Below, one piece after another: positions 8,667 to 18,153 of a stretch of DNA of 44,647 bases. The position numbers were made by a program, and so were the translations under genes. This stretch comes from Pseudomonadales bacterium (GTDB lineage: Bacteria > Pseudomonadota > Gammaproteobacteria > Pseudomonadales > Azotimanducaceae), in contig JADHNI010000026.1 in NCBI GenBank assembly GCA_016779585.1, positions 1 through 44,647 of the forward strand, in the 5' to 3' direction. The notes under the pieces are model-generated. The model did no database searches and was not told the DNA's origin. It saw only the letters and a list, made by a program, of their open reading frames with translations. The number at the start of each line of letters is the position of its first letter. Position 1 is the stretch's first letter.

Positions 8667-10810
8667 GCGACTTCACTCGACGTGACTTCCTGAAGGTCAC
8701 CAGTACTGCCGCGGGTGGACTGATGGTGGGTTTTCCCCTGATGTCACTGGGTGTCTCAAAACCCTTTGAGGCGAACAAAACCACTGGACCTGAGATCAAT
8801 GCCTGGCTCGTGATCGAACCGGATGAAACCGTCCTGATTCGCGTAGCGAAGGCCGAAATGGGCCAGGGCGTGATGACCTCGCTGCCCATGTTTATCGCTG
8901 ACGAACTGGAGGCCGACTGGCGCAAGATCAAGGTTGAATATGCCGACGTAAATCGCAGCGCACTGCGTGGTCAGCTTTACGGCAGCATGACAACGCGCGA
9001 AAGCAGTTCAGTGTCTGACTCCCGGATGGTGATGCATATGGCAGGTGCGGAAGCCCGGGAACGGTTGATCAAGGCAGCGGCAGAAACCTGGGGCGTCAGT
9101 CCGGACGAGTGTTATGCCGATTATGGGCGTGTCTACCAAAACGGCAGTGCAGAGTCCCTTGGCTATGGGGCGGTGGCGAAGCTGGCTTCCGAGGTGAGCG
9201 TTGCCAACGTCCGCATCAAATCGCCGGAATACTATTCAATGCTTGGCCTGGCAACGCCCCGGCTGGATGTTCCGGCGAAAGTCGATGGGTCCGCCGTATA
9301 CGGTATCGATGTCCGTGTGCCGGATATGGTTTATGCAACAGTGCTGCACAACCCGGTGCTCGGTGCCGGGTTGCAAAGTATGCGATTTAATGCGATCCGC
9401 CATATGCCCGGAGTGATCCGCGCGCTGCGGCTGGGTGATGCGGTAGCTGTTGTGGCCGAGACCTTCTGGCAGGCCAGGAAAGCCGCTGACGCACTACCGG
9501 TCTACTGGAAATCCAATGAGGGCAACAAGCGGTTTGATGACACCATCAAACGAGAGTTCTTCGAGGAATTCTCTGGTGATGGGGAAGTCATGATGCGCGA
9601 GGGCAACATTGTTCGCCTCATGGATGATGCCGAGCGAACCATTGAGTCCGACTATTACGTTCCCTATGTCGCGCAGGTGCCTCTTGAACCACTGAACTGC
9701 ACCGTGCATGTCCAGGAAGAGCGTGCTGATGTCTGGGTCGGGCACCAGGACCCGGAAGCGGTTATGGATGTTGTCGCGCAGATGACCGGGTTGTCCCCCT
9801 ACAAGGTGTTTGTACATAACTGTTTTATCGGCGGAAGTTTCGGCCGGCGCAGCCACCTGGATTTTGTGATCGAGGCAACGCGCATTGCGATGGAAATAGG
9901 GCGACCAGTCCAGATGATCTGGACCCGAGAAGAGGACATGAGATCTGGTGGTTATCGACCGATGTCGGCCATGCGTTTCAAGGCAGGTTTTGATGTCGAG
10001 AAAAACATGACCGTGATTACGAACCATTCGGTCACGCATTCCATCGCTTATGACCAGGACCGAAATGCCAGCGGTATTGATGAGGCATCGGTGCAGGGCC
10101 TGATTGATCATCCCTATGACTTTCCCGCCTACAGTTTTTCCCATACACGCAAGAACACACACCTGAAGAGCTGGTGGTGGCGTTCCGGTGGCCATTCGAT
10201 CAACGCGTTTGCGATGGAATGTTTTGTGGATGAACTGGCTGCGGCGGCGGAACAGGATCCCATGGACTATCGAAAGTTTCTTTTGAGAGACAAACCCGAT
10301 TACCTGCGGGTACTGGACCTGCTGGAACGTAAGTCACAGTACCGGAAAAGAAGGGCATCCAACCGCACAGCGGTTGGCATGGCTATGCACAAGAGCTACG
10401 GCACCCTGGTCGGTGTAGTAACGGAGGTCACCGTGCTTGCGGATGGTGGTATGCAGGTCGACAAGATTACGGCTGTGGTGGACTGCGGTAATGTCGCGAA
10501 TCCGCTGACAGCGGAAGAGCAGGTAGAAGGTGGTCTTCTTTACGGTTTGTCGGCAGCGCTGTACGGCAAGCTGACGGTAGAGGCGGGTCGCATCCTGGAA
10601 GACAACCTGGATACCTACGAAGTTCTGCGCATGGATGAGACACCTGAAGTTGAGATCCACTGGGAATTGTCTGGCGGTGAACACTGGGGTGGCCTTGGTG
10701 AACCCGCTACCGCGGTGATTGCACCTGCTGTCTGTAATGCACTTCACAAGATAACGGGTCGCCGCATTCGCAGCCTGCCCGTTCGGGATTATTACCTGAC
10801 CATCAGATGA
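8663..10810 (+). CDS. Molybdopterin-binding subunit of a xanthine-oxidase-family enzyme (IorB type), Tat-exported
   Basis: 715 aa. It begins with a twin-arginine signal (FTRRDFLKVTSTAAGG), so the complex is probably folded in the cytoplasm and exported. Molybdenum-cofactor motifs are GQGVMTSLPMF, GGSFGRRSHLDF and the C-terminal GGLGEPATAVIAPAV, whose Glu is the usual base for hydroxylation. The domain order, with a split aldehyde-oxidase a/b hammerhead after the signal (SAVYGIDVRVPDMVYA), is that of isoquinoline 1-oxidoreductase beta chains. The substrate may be an N-heterocycle or an aldehyde; sequence alone cannot decide. It overlaps its partner subunit by 4 bases upstream and the CysZ-like gene by 4 bases downstream. 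Confidence 0.94.
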   Translation: MSDFTRRDFLKVTSTAAGGLMVGFPLMSLGVSKPFEANKTTGPEINAWLVIEPDETVLIRVAKAEMGQGVMTSLPMFIADELEADWRKIKVEYADVNRSALRGQLYGSMTTRESSSVSDSRMVMHMAGAEARERLIKAAAETWGVSPDECYADYGRVYQNGSAESLGYGAVAKLASEVSVANVRIKSPEYYSMLGLATPRLDVPAKVDGSAVYGIDVRVPDMVYATVLHNPVLGAGLQSMRFNAIRHMPGVIRALRLGDAVAVVAETFWQARKAADALPVYWKSNEGNKRFDDTIKREFFEEFSGDGEVMMREGNIVRLMDDAERTIESDYYVPYVAQVPLEPLNCTVHVQEERADVWVGHQDPEAVMDVVAQMTGLSPYKVFVHNCFIGGSFGRRSHLDFVIEATRIAMEIGRPVQMIWTREEDMRSGGYRPMSAMRFKAGFDVEKNMTVITNHSVTHSIAYDQDRNASGIDEASVQGLIDHPYDFPAYSFSHTRKNTHLKSWWWRSGGHSINAFAMECFVDELAAAAEQDPMDYRKFLLRDKPDYLRVLDLLERKSQYRKRRASNRTAVGMAMHKSYGTLVGVVTEVTVLADGGMQVDKITAVVDCGNVANPLTAEEQVEGGLLYGLSAALYGKLTVEAGRILEDNLDTYEVLRMDETPEVEIHWELSGGEHWGGLGEPATAVIAPAVCNALHKITGRRIRSLPVRDYYLTIR

Positions 10811-11511
10811 CCGGCCTTGATTGTTTCCTTAATGGCTTCTCGCTGATTCGCCAACCGGGCCTGCGTCGCTACTTCATTGTGCCGATGCTCATCAACACAG
10901 CTGTGTTGCTGCTGCTTGCCGGTTTCAGCTACCAGTATTTCAACAGCTGGATTGACCTGATCATGGGCTGGTTCCCTGACTGGATGTCAGCGCTTTACTG
11001 GCTGGTCTGGATTATTGCGTTACTGGTTGTGCTCGTTCTGGTGTTGTTCCTGTTCACCTTTATAGCCAACATTATTGCATCACCTTTTAATGCGCTGCTC
11101 TCCATAAAAGTGGAAGAGCGCCTGACCGGTTCGCCACCGGTATCCAATGTTTCCCTCTGGATGGTGCTGCCGCGAACGGTGGCACGGGAAGTCATGAAGC
11201 TGTTGTACGTGATACCGCGCCTGTTGCTCCTGGTGATCCTGACGCTTATCCCCGTGGTAAATACCATTTCACCGTTCCTGTGGGTGCTCTTTGGTGCCTG
11301 GATGATGGCGATCCAGTACGCAGACTACGGGGCAGACAGCAACGACCTGTCCTTTGGCGAACTGAAAGACCGGCTGCGTGACTGCCGATTGGATGCCGTG
11401 ATGTTCGGTCTTCCTGCCTACCTGCTGTTAACTGTGCCCGTGGTGAATCTCGTGCTAATGCCGGTGGGTGTGGCAGGCGGCACGAGATTCTGGGTAGAAC
11501 ACCTGAAGTAG
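10807..11511 (+). CDS. CysZ/EI24-family integral membrane protein
   Basis: 234 aa. The opening (GLDCFLNGFSLIRQPGLRRYFIVPMLINTAVLLLL) and the segment FIANIIASPFNALLSIKVEE match the CysZ/EI24 family. Hydrophobic stretches near residues 25-45, 60-90, 138-160 and 200-225 give about four membrane segments. CysZ of enterobacteria is a sulfate permease; many EI24 members are uncharacterised. Its ATG overlaps the stop of the molybdenum subunit (ATGA), so it is probably made together with the hydroxylase. Whether it serves that enzyme, for instance through oxyanion or sulfur supply, is speculation. It ends one base from the convergent TonB receptor gene, leaving no room for a separate terminator. Confidence 0.85.
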   Translation: MTGLDCFLNGFSLIRQPGLRRYFIVPMLINTAVLLLLAGFSYQYFNSWIDLIMGWFPDWMSALYWLVWIIALLVVLVLVLFLFTFIANIIASPFNALLSIKVEERLTGSPPVSNVSLWMVLPRTVAREVMKLLYVIPRLLLLVILTLIPVVNTISPFLWVLFGAWMMAIQYADYGADSNDLSFGELKDRLRDCRLDAVMFGLPAYLLLTVPVVNLVLMPVGVAGGTRFWVEHLK

Positions 11512-11512
11512 G

Positions 11513-13597
11513 TTACCGGTGGTATGAAAACCGCACGTACAGGTTTCGACCCACACCGGGAAGCCTGTCACCGACTGGGACATCAGAGCCCATGACGCGA
11601 TTGTAACCGGCGAGGTGCTGCTGGTATTCCCGGTCAAACAGGTTGTCGATAACGCCGGATACCTTGATATCGTCAGTCGCCTGCCAACTGGCAGACAAGT
11701 TCACCAGGCCATAACCGGAAGTTTCCTGTTCGCTGTTGGTGTCAGACACATTTGACTGGTGCCGAAGCCCTTCACCTTCCAGGCGAACCGACCAGTTTGT
11801 GCGGTCATAGACAAGACCCAGGGTCAGCCTGTCAGGGGAGATACGATACAGGTTATCGCTGATGTCACGTCGCTCACCACGAACAATAGACAGCACACCC
11901 TCGAGCCGCCAGCTTTCTCCCAGCTGCCAGCCATAGTCAGCATCGAGACCGTACATGCGGGCATCCACATTGTCGAAACGCAGCGGGGTAGTATCGCCAT
12001 TCATCATGGAAACCATTTCCACCGGTGAATCCACGGTGCCCGGTGTATCGTCGTATGGCACACCCTGGATGTAATCATCCACCTGGTGAAAGAAGAGTGT
12101 CGGGCGCGCCCACCAGTGACCACCAGCGAGATCAATTCCAGCTTCCAGGATCCAGGCAGTTTCCACCTCCAGCTCGAGATTGCCGACATAGTTGTTGCCG
12201 TCAGCGAGACCGGCAGAAGCCGCTGTGGGTAACCAGGCGTATCGTTCGAGATAGGTGGGTGCACGATTCTTTCTCGCCAGGCTGAATCGCCAGGTGCCTG
12301 CATCGGTTGGTCGCCAGTAGCGCAGCAGCAGATCGACAGCAACGTCATCCCAGTCGCGATCCGCATTGTTAAATGCGTTTGCCAGCATTCGCGGCCCCAT
12401 GGGCAACGCGGGGCCGAGTTCCGCCATGCCTGAGGTGTCACTGTATCGATCAACCCGTACGCCGGCTTCATAACCGCCCACGGTGAGTGTTCCGCGCCAG
12501 TTGAGGTACACTCCCGCCCTTTCCTGTTCGACATCGGGGACCTGGGTCACCATGAAACCGGCATTGTTCGGATTTGTGATGCGGGCGGTGTGCTCACCTT
12601 CCTCGATATCGAGACCATATTCGAGGTCACCGTTGTCAAATGGGGTCACGAATCCCAGTGCAAAATTCAGGTTCTCGGCGGCAGTGTTATTTTCCCGGAA
12701 ACGCATCATGGAAGCCGGAGGCTGCCGGTGATCAAAATTGTTCATACCGTGAGCCACATCGGAGTAGCCCAGTGATGCGGTCATGTGAGTTGTTGACAGA
12801 AGCGTTTCATATTTCAGTCTGGCGAAATCCGTTTCGACAAAATCGATGTCCATGGCAAAAGGTGGGTTGCCGGTTGGGCCTGTGTCCTGCCTTCGAAGTT
12901 CGAGTTCCCAGCTGCTGTTTCCTGACTTGAATCCGATACCTGCACCATAGACCCGGCGGTCGTGGAAGGTGTTTTCGATGTTTCCATCCGGGTAATCCAG
13001 ATCAGAGCCTTCTTCATCAGAATAGTAGCCGTAAGCTTTCAGTGAGTCGCTGGCGACGCCGCCCATCAATCCGGCTGCATGGCTGTTGTCAGCTGTGCGG
13101 CCAATCAATGTCAGGTCGAAGCGACTTTCCAGGGTTGAGCTTTCGGAAAACTCCACCTGTTTCAGGCGTGCATCGACACCAGCAGACATGGACGGGCCGA
13201 AAGAGAGCGATGATGTGCCGCGACTGACCTTGATCGTTTCCACCAGGGTCGGCGGGGCATAGTGCATGGGTGGGTCCATAAGGTTCGGGCCACCGGAACG
13301 GAAAGACTGCCCGTTGATGCGTGTACCCACGCGATAGCCATAGGCGCCGCGGTACTGTACCTGTCCGGACAGGCTGCCATTGCCGACAAGCGCAGCACCC
13401 GGCAGGCGTGCTACCAGGCCGGCTGTATCGGCCATGTTGGGAATTGAGTCTTCAATGCGTATGTCATCATGTCGGTCGCGGCGTGCGGTGACCGTGATGG
13501 TTTCGCTGTAAAGTCCCTCCGGCTTCGCGGCGAGACCAGGTGTCATGATGCCAGTTGTTGCCAGCAACAGGCCGAGGTTCAAAAATCGGAGTTTCAT
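11513..13597 (-). CDS. OprC-like TonB-dependent receptor, probable copper receptor
   Basis: 694 aa. A signal peptide (about residues 1-24) is followed by the TonB box region ETITVTARR, a plug domain and a beta-barrel ending NLYVRFSYHR. Three points favour the copper-receptor (OprC/NosA) branch: the plug motif MDPPMHYAPPTLVETIKV (Met107), the barrel motif AHGMNNF giving His283-x-Met285, and a DUF2946 gene just upstream. From recall, OprC binds copper with a CxxxM plus HxM set; here the HxM and the MDPP methionine are kept, but the cysteine position appears to be Ser101 in RSGGPNL. Ribosome binding site AGGATAA precedes the ATG. Uptake would be driven by TonB-ExbBD encoded elsewhere. Confidence 0.9.
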   Translation of the reverse strand: MKLRFLNLGLLLATTGIMTPGLAAKPEGLYSETITVTARRDRHDDIRIEDSIPNMADTAGLVARLPGAALVGNGSLSGQVQYRGAYGYRVGTRINGQSFRSGGPNLMDPPMHYAPPTLVETIKVSRGTSSLSFGPSMSAGVDARLKQVEFSESSTLESRFDLTLIGRTADNSHAAGLMGGVASDSLKAYGYYSDEEGSDLDYPDGNIENTFHDRRVYGAGIGFKSGNSSWELELRRQDTGPTGNPPFAMDIDFVETDFARLKYETLLSTTHMTASLGYSDVAHGMNNFDHRQPPASMMRFRENNTAAENLNFALGFVTPFDNGDLEYGLDIEEGEHTARITNPNNAGFMVTQVPDVEQERAGVYLNWRGTLTVGGYEAGVRVDRYSDTSGMAELGPALPMGPRMLANAFNNADRDWDDVAVDLLLRYWRPTDAGTWRFSLARKNRAPTYLERYAWLPTAASAGLADGNNYVGNLELEVETAWILEAGIDLAGGHWWARPTLFFHQVDDYIQGVPYDDTPGTVDSPVEMVSMMNGDTTPLRFDNVDARMYGLDADYGWQLGESWRLEGVLSIVRGERRDISDNLYRISPDRLTLGLVYDRTNWSVRLEGEGLRHQSNVSDTNSEQETSGYGLVNLSASWQATDDIKVSGVIDNLFDREYQQHLAGYNRVMGSDVPVGDRLPGVGRNLYVRFSYHR

Positions 13598-13685
13598 TGT
13601 TTATCCTGAAAGATTGGCGAAGGGCAAAGGCCCCACGAAAGCCCATCCCACCAAAAAGAGCAGGATTAAGCGTGTTGATCTGGTT

Positions 13686-14096
13686 TCAGGATGTGAGTGG
13701 TGGGCCGCGCGCGTTGAGCTGCCCGGGAGCCAGGGAGTCGGCGCGGGTCAGCAGTGGTTCTGCTGCGTAGGTGTGACCAGGGTTGGTTGATACAAGGCTC
13801 GCGGGTGTTTCCAGGACTGCAGCGCCAGCAACAGCGAAAGGACAGATTTCCAGGCTGGTATCGTGGTCGCCGGATTGCTCCTGATCATCGTGTTGTTCGA
13901 GCGGGTTGCTCGAGTGGCTGGCTGTTTCGAGCGGATTTGCCTGGCGACTCACGCCGTGGCAAAAGGTCATCTCAACGGCATTGGTCTGCTCGTTCCGCTG
14001 CAGCATATAGCCCGCCGGCACCAGTGACGGCGCCACCAGTGCGATGACCAGCAGCCAGCGCAGGGCGGGATAAATCATTTTAAAGCGGATAGGCAA
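13686..14096 (-). CDS. DUF2946 family protein, putative metal-linked, exported
   Basis: 136 aa. An N-terminal membrane or signal segment (ALRWLLVIALVAPSLVPAGYML) is followed by a Cys/His-containing middle (FCHGV, then H-rich residues about 80-100) and ICPFAVAG, ending LNARGPPLTS. GYM, CxxF and the terminal RGPP pattern are typical of DUF2946 proteins, which in Pseudomonas lie directly upstream of TonB-dependent copper receptors, as here (88 bases). This supports a role in copper handling, inferred from context. TTG at 14096 is chosen because AGGCG lies about 8 bases upstream; an ATG six codons later lacks a ribosome binding site. Confidence 0.75.
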   Translation of the reverse strand: MPIRFKMIYPALRWLLVIALVAPSLVPAGYMLQRNEQTNAVEMTFCHGVSRQANPLETASHSSNPLEQHDDQEQSGDHDTSLEICPFAVAGAAVLETPASLVSTNPGHTYAAEPLLTRADSLAPGQLNARGPPLTS

Positions 14097-14182
14097 GCTG
14101 TTTCGCCTGAGTTGGAATCGATCAGGTCAGCATCATACACGAAATCCGGTCCTGGATATTGATCGAGCGCAACTGCTGGTGA

Positions 14183-15232
14183 TCAGTCCTGGTAGACCAG
14201 CTTCTCGAATCCATCCAGGGTCTCAAGGCACCGCGGTTCGTACAGGGGCAGCAGCTGCATCATGACGATGCCAGCAATGTTTTTGACCGGATCTACCCAG
14301 AAGTAGGTGTTCAGCAGCCCGCACCAGCTGAGACTGCCGGGGGAGCGCATGCCGGGTTTTGGATCCATGTGAATCTGGAATCCCAGCCCCCACTTATCAA
14401 CACCTCCCCCCCGGGGAAACGGGAGAGTGAAACCCGGGTTAGCTGCTGGCTGTATCTCAACGAACAGGTCGCCAATCTGGTTACTGGTCATTTCTCTGAA
14501 TGACCCTTCACCCAGAAGGGGAGCGCCTCGATTCAGCAGGCAGCGCAGGAATTTTGCATAGTCTTCCGCGGTGGAAATCAGCCCTCCGTCGCCATAGGGC
14601 ATTTCCGGAAACGGTGATTGCGCCTGCCAGCGATCTCCTTCCCATCGGTAGGGTGGCACCTGGTTGTCCCGTACCTGAAATGACGTTTCTGTCATGTCGA
14701 GTGGTGTAAACACCAGTTGTTCCAGCGCGTTGCCCAGCGCTTTGCCCGTGACTGCTTCAACGATGTTGCCGAGCAGTAGTGTGGAGACACCGTAGGTCCA
14801 TCGGCTACCTGGCTGATGTAACAGTGGGAATGCCAACTCGCTCTTCGGATTGAAGGCAAAGAGGGTGTCGTTGCAAAACTTGTAACCGAACCCGGCCGTG
14901 TGTGCCAGAAGTTCCCGGATCGTAAAGTCATGGTCCTGGGGTATTTCGTCATAGGTATGCGCAAGGTTGTTGACGTTGGAAACAACTTTCTGCGCCCGGA
15001 ACTTTTCCAGGTACTTGCAGGCGGGTTCGTCGATGCTGAGCCTTCCCTGTTCCTGCAGCATCATGATGGCGAAGCTGGTGATAGGTTTTGTCATCGACAT
15101 GACGGCGAAAGTGGCGTCAGGTGCTACGCCCGCCGCACTGTGATAAAGAGTTTTACTTTCAGAAGTGACCAGGCCAACCACACCCGGGACATCCCGGGAT
15201 TCGAGGAAGCTGTCGATGGTGCTCTTATTCAT
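14183..15232 (-). CDS. Class C beta-lactamase-fold serine hydrolase / family VIII esterase
   Basis: 349 aa without a signal peptide. The active-site SxxK is S46-M-T-K49 in FAVMSMTKPITSFAI. The second motif has the tyrosine of YGVSTLLLGNI in place of the lactamase Y-A-N, as in family VIII esterases such as EstB, and FxxRELLAHTAGF-like spacing (TIRELLAHTAGFGY) is typical. A third element is near WCGLLNTYFWVDP, which replaces the KTG box. It is therefore more likely an esterase or peptidase than an antibiotic-hydrolysing enzyme. It follows acnA on the same strand with a 36-base gap, so co-transcription is possible although no functional link is evident. Confidence 0.92.
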   Translation of the reverse strand: MNKSTIDSFLESRDVPGVVGLVTSESKTLYHSAAGVAPDATFAVMSMTKPITSFAIMMLQEQGRLSIDEPACKYLEKFRAQKVVSNVNNLAHTYDEIPQDHDFTIRELLAHTAGFGYKFCNDTLFAFNPKSELAFPLLHQPGSRWTYGVSTLLLGNIVEAVTGKALGNALEQLVFTPLDMTETSFQVRDNQVPPYRWEGDRWQAQSPFPEMPYGDGGLISTAEDYAKFLRCLLNRGAPLLGEGSFREMTSNQIGDLFVEIQPAANPGFTLPFPRGGGVDKWGLGFQIHMDPKPGMRSPGSLSWCGLLNTYFWVDPVKNIAGIVMMQLLPLYEPRCLETLDGFEKLVYQD

Positions 15233-15268
15233 GGTTTTGCTCGGTTCTGAGGTTTTAGATCGACGGTT

Positions 15269-17896
15269 TCAACTTGAAAGGTTACGCAGCACATAATGCA
15301 AAATGCCGCCGTTCTGGTAATAGAGAAACTCGTTTGGCGTATCGATGCGAATGTCTGTCGTGAATGAGGTTTCCTGGCCGTTGTCGTGTTTCGCGATCAC
15401 GTTGACGTCTTTCTGGCCATTGGAAACCGGGGCAATGGAGAATCTTTCGGTACCATCCAGGCACAATTCGTCTGCGCCTTCTCCCGGCTTGAACTGCAGC
15501 GGCAGGATGCCCATCCCAATCAGGTTGGATCGGTGAATTCGCTCGAACCCCTTGGCGATGACGGCCGTGACCCCAAGCAGGGAAGGACCTTTTGCTGCCC
15601 AGTCCCGGGAAGATCCAGTGCCGTACTCCGCGCCTGCCAGCACAATCAGTGGAACACCCTGCGCGCGATATTTTTCCGCTGCCGCGAACACACTCATCTG
15701 CTCGCCGCTGGGGAAGTGGGTGGTCCAGCTGCCTTCGGTGCCGGGAGCCTGCAGGTTTTTCAGGCGAACGTTGGCAAAGGTGCCACGCATCATGACCTCA
15801 TGGTTACCACGCCTTGAACCATAGGAATTGAAATCCTTCGGGGTGACCTGGTGTTCCTGCAGGTATTCACCCGCGGGGCTGTCTTCCTCGATGCTTCCTG
15901 CCGGTGAAATGTGGTCGGTGGTGATGCTGTCGCCAACGCGGATCAGGCAGCGGGCGTTGGTAACGGGCTCGGGATCTATGACCTCCCTGGTCAGTCCTTC
16001 AAAGAAGCTGGGTTTTTTTACGTAGGTAGATACCGGCCAGTCAAAACGTTTTTCGGTGGTGACTTCCAGTTCATTCCAAATCACATTGCCGTTGTAAACG
16101 TCCGAGTATTTCTCGCGGAAGAGCTGCGGCGTTACAAACTCACCAATCACTGATTCGATTTCGTCGGTGGTTGGCCAGAGATCTTTGAGGAAGACCTCGT
16201 TACCGTCCTGGTCCTGGCCGATAGCTTCGCTGGTGATATCAAGGCGCATATTGCCGGCGAGTGCATAAGCCACTACCAGGGGTGGAGATGCCAGGTAGTT
16301 GGCGCGAACCAGGGAGTGGATGCGACCCTCGAAATTCCTGTTGCCGGAGAGTACCGAGGTGACCATCAGATCTTCTGCCTCGATGGTGTTCTCAATCTCG
16401 GGGGCAAGGGGGCCGGAGTTGCCTATACAGGTGGTGCAGCCATATCCGATCAGGTAGAAACCCATAGATTCAAGGTCATCCAGTAGCCCTGCCTTGTCGA
16501 GGTAATCCGTCACCGCTTTTGAGCCGGGTGCGAGACTGGTCTTTACCCAGGGTTTGGTGTTTAGTCCCCGTTCCCTTGCTTTCCTGGCCACCAGGCCGGC
16601 TGCAACCAGAACTGCCGGGTTCGAGGTATTGGTACAGCTGGTGATCGCTGCGATTACCACGGCGCCATCTTCCAGTTCGTCTACCGTGGGCCCGTCGATA
16701 TCCGGTTTCGATTGCACCAGGCGCAGGTCGCGGAATTCCTGCAGCGTTTTTTCGAAGCTGGCCTTCGCGTCGACCAGTTCTATCCGGTCCTGGGGACGTT
16801 CGGGTCCTGAGATACACGCGGCTACATCCCCGAGGTCCAGTTTCAGTTCAGAAGAATAGTCTGCCTTGGGTGCAGTGGGGTCGTGCCATATCCCCATGGC
16901 TTTCATGTAGGTTTCGTTCAGTGTGATCTGCTCCTCGGAACGACCGGTCAATCGCATGTAGTCGAGCGTCTTCTGGTCCACCGGAAAGATACCGCAGGTG
17001 GCGCCATACTCAGGTGCCATGTTGGCGATCGTGGCACGATCAGAGAGTGTCAGCGATTCAAGGCCGTCTCCGAAGAATTCGACGAATTTCCCGACAACGC
17101 CGTGCTCACGCAACATTTGTGTCACCACAAGCACCAGGTCGGTCGCAGTAGTGCCTTCAGTCATTGCACCGGTCAGCTCAAAACCGACGACCTGTGGAAT
17201 CAGCATGCTGATAGGCTGGCCGAGCATGGCGGCCTCTGCCTCGATCCCGCCAACACCCCAACCGAGTACACCGAGACCATTAATCATGGTCGTATGGGAG
17301 TCAGTGCCTACGAGGGTGTCGGGATATGCCTGGCCCTGGTCATTTACCATGACGCCACGAGCAAGAAACTCCAGGTTAACCTGATGCACAATGCCAGTGC
17401 CGGGAGGCACTACCTTGAAGTTGTCGAATGCTTCCTGGCCCCAGCGCAGGAATCGATAGCGTTCAATGTTCCGCTCTATTTCTATGGCGGTGTTCTGTTC
17501 CAGGGCATCCTCAGTGCCGTAGACATCGACCATGACACTGTGGTCAATCACCAGTTCCACAGGCACCTGCGGGTTGATTTTTGACACGTCGCCGCCCAGG
17601 TCTGCCATGGCATCCCGCATGGCGGCTAGATCCACAATGGCGGGCACGCCGGTAAAATCCTGCAGCAGTACCCGTGACGGTACAAAAGCGATCTCGGTAT
17701 CCGGTTCGGCTTTGCTGTCCCAGTTGACGAGCGCTTCGATATCCGATTCCTGGACATGTATCTGGCCACGGTGGCGCAGCAGGTTTTCCAGCAGGATTTT
17801 CAGTGCGAAGGGAAGTCGCTTGACGCCCGCAGCATCCAGCCCGTCGAAAGGGAAGATGGTATATTGCCTGTCTGCAACCTGGATGGTGTCTGTCAT
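15269..17896 (-). CDS. acnA: Aconitate hydratase A
   Basis: 875 aa, the normal length for AcnA/IRP-type aconitases. It catalyses citrate to isocitrate isomerisation in the TCA cycle. The [4Fe-4S] ligands are C421 (SCTNTSNP), C487 and C490 (YGCTTCIGNSGP). Other hallmarks are DSHTTMINGLGVLGWGVGGIEAE (substrate loop), PGTGIVHQVNLE, and the swivel-domain motif GAEYGTGSSRDWAAKG. Translation starts at ATG (MTDTIQVADRQYTIFPFDGL). The gene is divergent from the decayed HD/PhyH locus, whose remnant begins 54 bases upstream, so its promoter probably overlaps that remnant. Confidence 0.98.
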   Translation of the reverse strand: MTDTIQVADRQYTIFPFDGLDAAGVKRLPFALKILLENLLRHRGQIHVQESDIEALVNWDSKAEPDTEIAFVPSRVLLQDFTGVPAIVDLAAMRDAMADLGGDVSKINPQVPVELVIDHSVMVDVYGTEDALEQNTAIEIERNIERYRFLRWGQEAFDNFKVVPPGTGIVHQVNLEFLARGVMVNDQGQAYPDTLVGTDSHTTMINGLGVLGWGVGGIEAEAAMLGQPISMLIPQVVGFELTGAMTEGTTATDLVLVVTQMLREHGVVGKFVEFFGDGLESLTLSDRATIANMAPEYGATCGIFPVDQKTLDYMRLTGRSEEQITLNETYMKAMGIWHDPTAPKADYSSELKLDLGDVAACISGPERPQDRIELVDAKASFEKTLQEFRDLRLVQSKPDIDGPTVDELEDGAVVIAAITSCTNTSNPAVLVAAGLVARKARERGLNTKPWVKTSLAPGSKAVTDYLDKAGLLDDLESMGFYLIGYGCTTCIGNSGPLAPEIENTIEAEDLMVTSVLSGNRNFEGRIHSLVRANYLASPPLVVAYALAGNMRLDITSEAIGQDQDGNEVFLKDLWPTTDEIESVIGEFVTPQLFREKYSDVYNGNVIWNELEVTTEKRFDWPVSTYVKKPSFFEGLTREVIDPEPVTNARCLIRVGDSITTDHISPAGSIEEDSPAGEYLQEHQVTPKDFNSYGSRRGNHEVMMRGTFANVRLKNLQAPGTEGSWTTHFPSGEQMSVFAAAEKYRAQGVPLIVLAGAEYGTGSSRDWAAKGPSLLGVTAVIAKGFERIHRSNLIGMGILPLQFKPGEGADELCLDGTERFSIAPVSNGQKDVNVIAKHDNGQETSFTTDIRIDTPNEFLYYQNGGILHYVLRNLSS

Positions 17897-17950
17897 TTCT
17901 GCGTTCTGCTGGTCTGTGTCTTTTGGAACAGCCTATGAAACCACAAGTTT

Positions 17951-18153
17951 ATGAAGACGAATACGGCCATAAGCCAACTGCTGGAATAATTTAAGCTGCG
18001 ATCACAGGCTGACTATATTGGTGAACCCGTCAGCCAGCTCGAGCACAGCCTGCAGACAGCGGCACTGGCCGTGTTATCCGGTGCAGATGAACCTCTTGTT
18101 CTCGCAGCGCTGCTACATGATATCGGTCACTGGTGTGAACCGGGGGCGATCGA
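17951..18153 (+). pseudogene. Remnant of a PhnZ-like HD-domain oxygenase gene
   Basis: Reading from ATG 17951 gives MKTNTAISQLLE, then an in-frame TAA at 17987, then FKLRSQADYIGEPVSQLEHS and on through LLHDIGHWCEPG. The part after the stop matches the phosphonate-degradation-associated HD-domain proteins, which carry LFxxRGxxxYxGExVxQLEHxLQ followed by HDIGH. A single TTA-to-TAA change would explain the stop. Similarity ends soon after the HD motif near 18145, although the frame stays open to 18227. The remaining two thirds of the domain is absent and the sequence passes in another frame into a PhyH gene. The gene therefore carries a nonsense mutation and a 3' deletion. An assembly error is not excluded. 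Confidence 0.7.
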
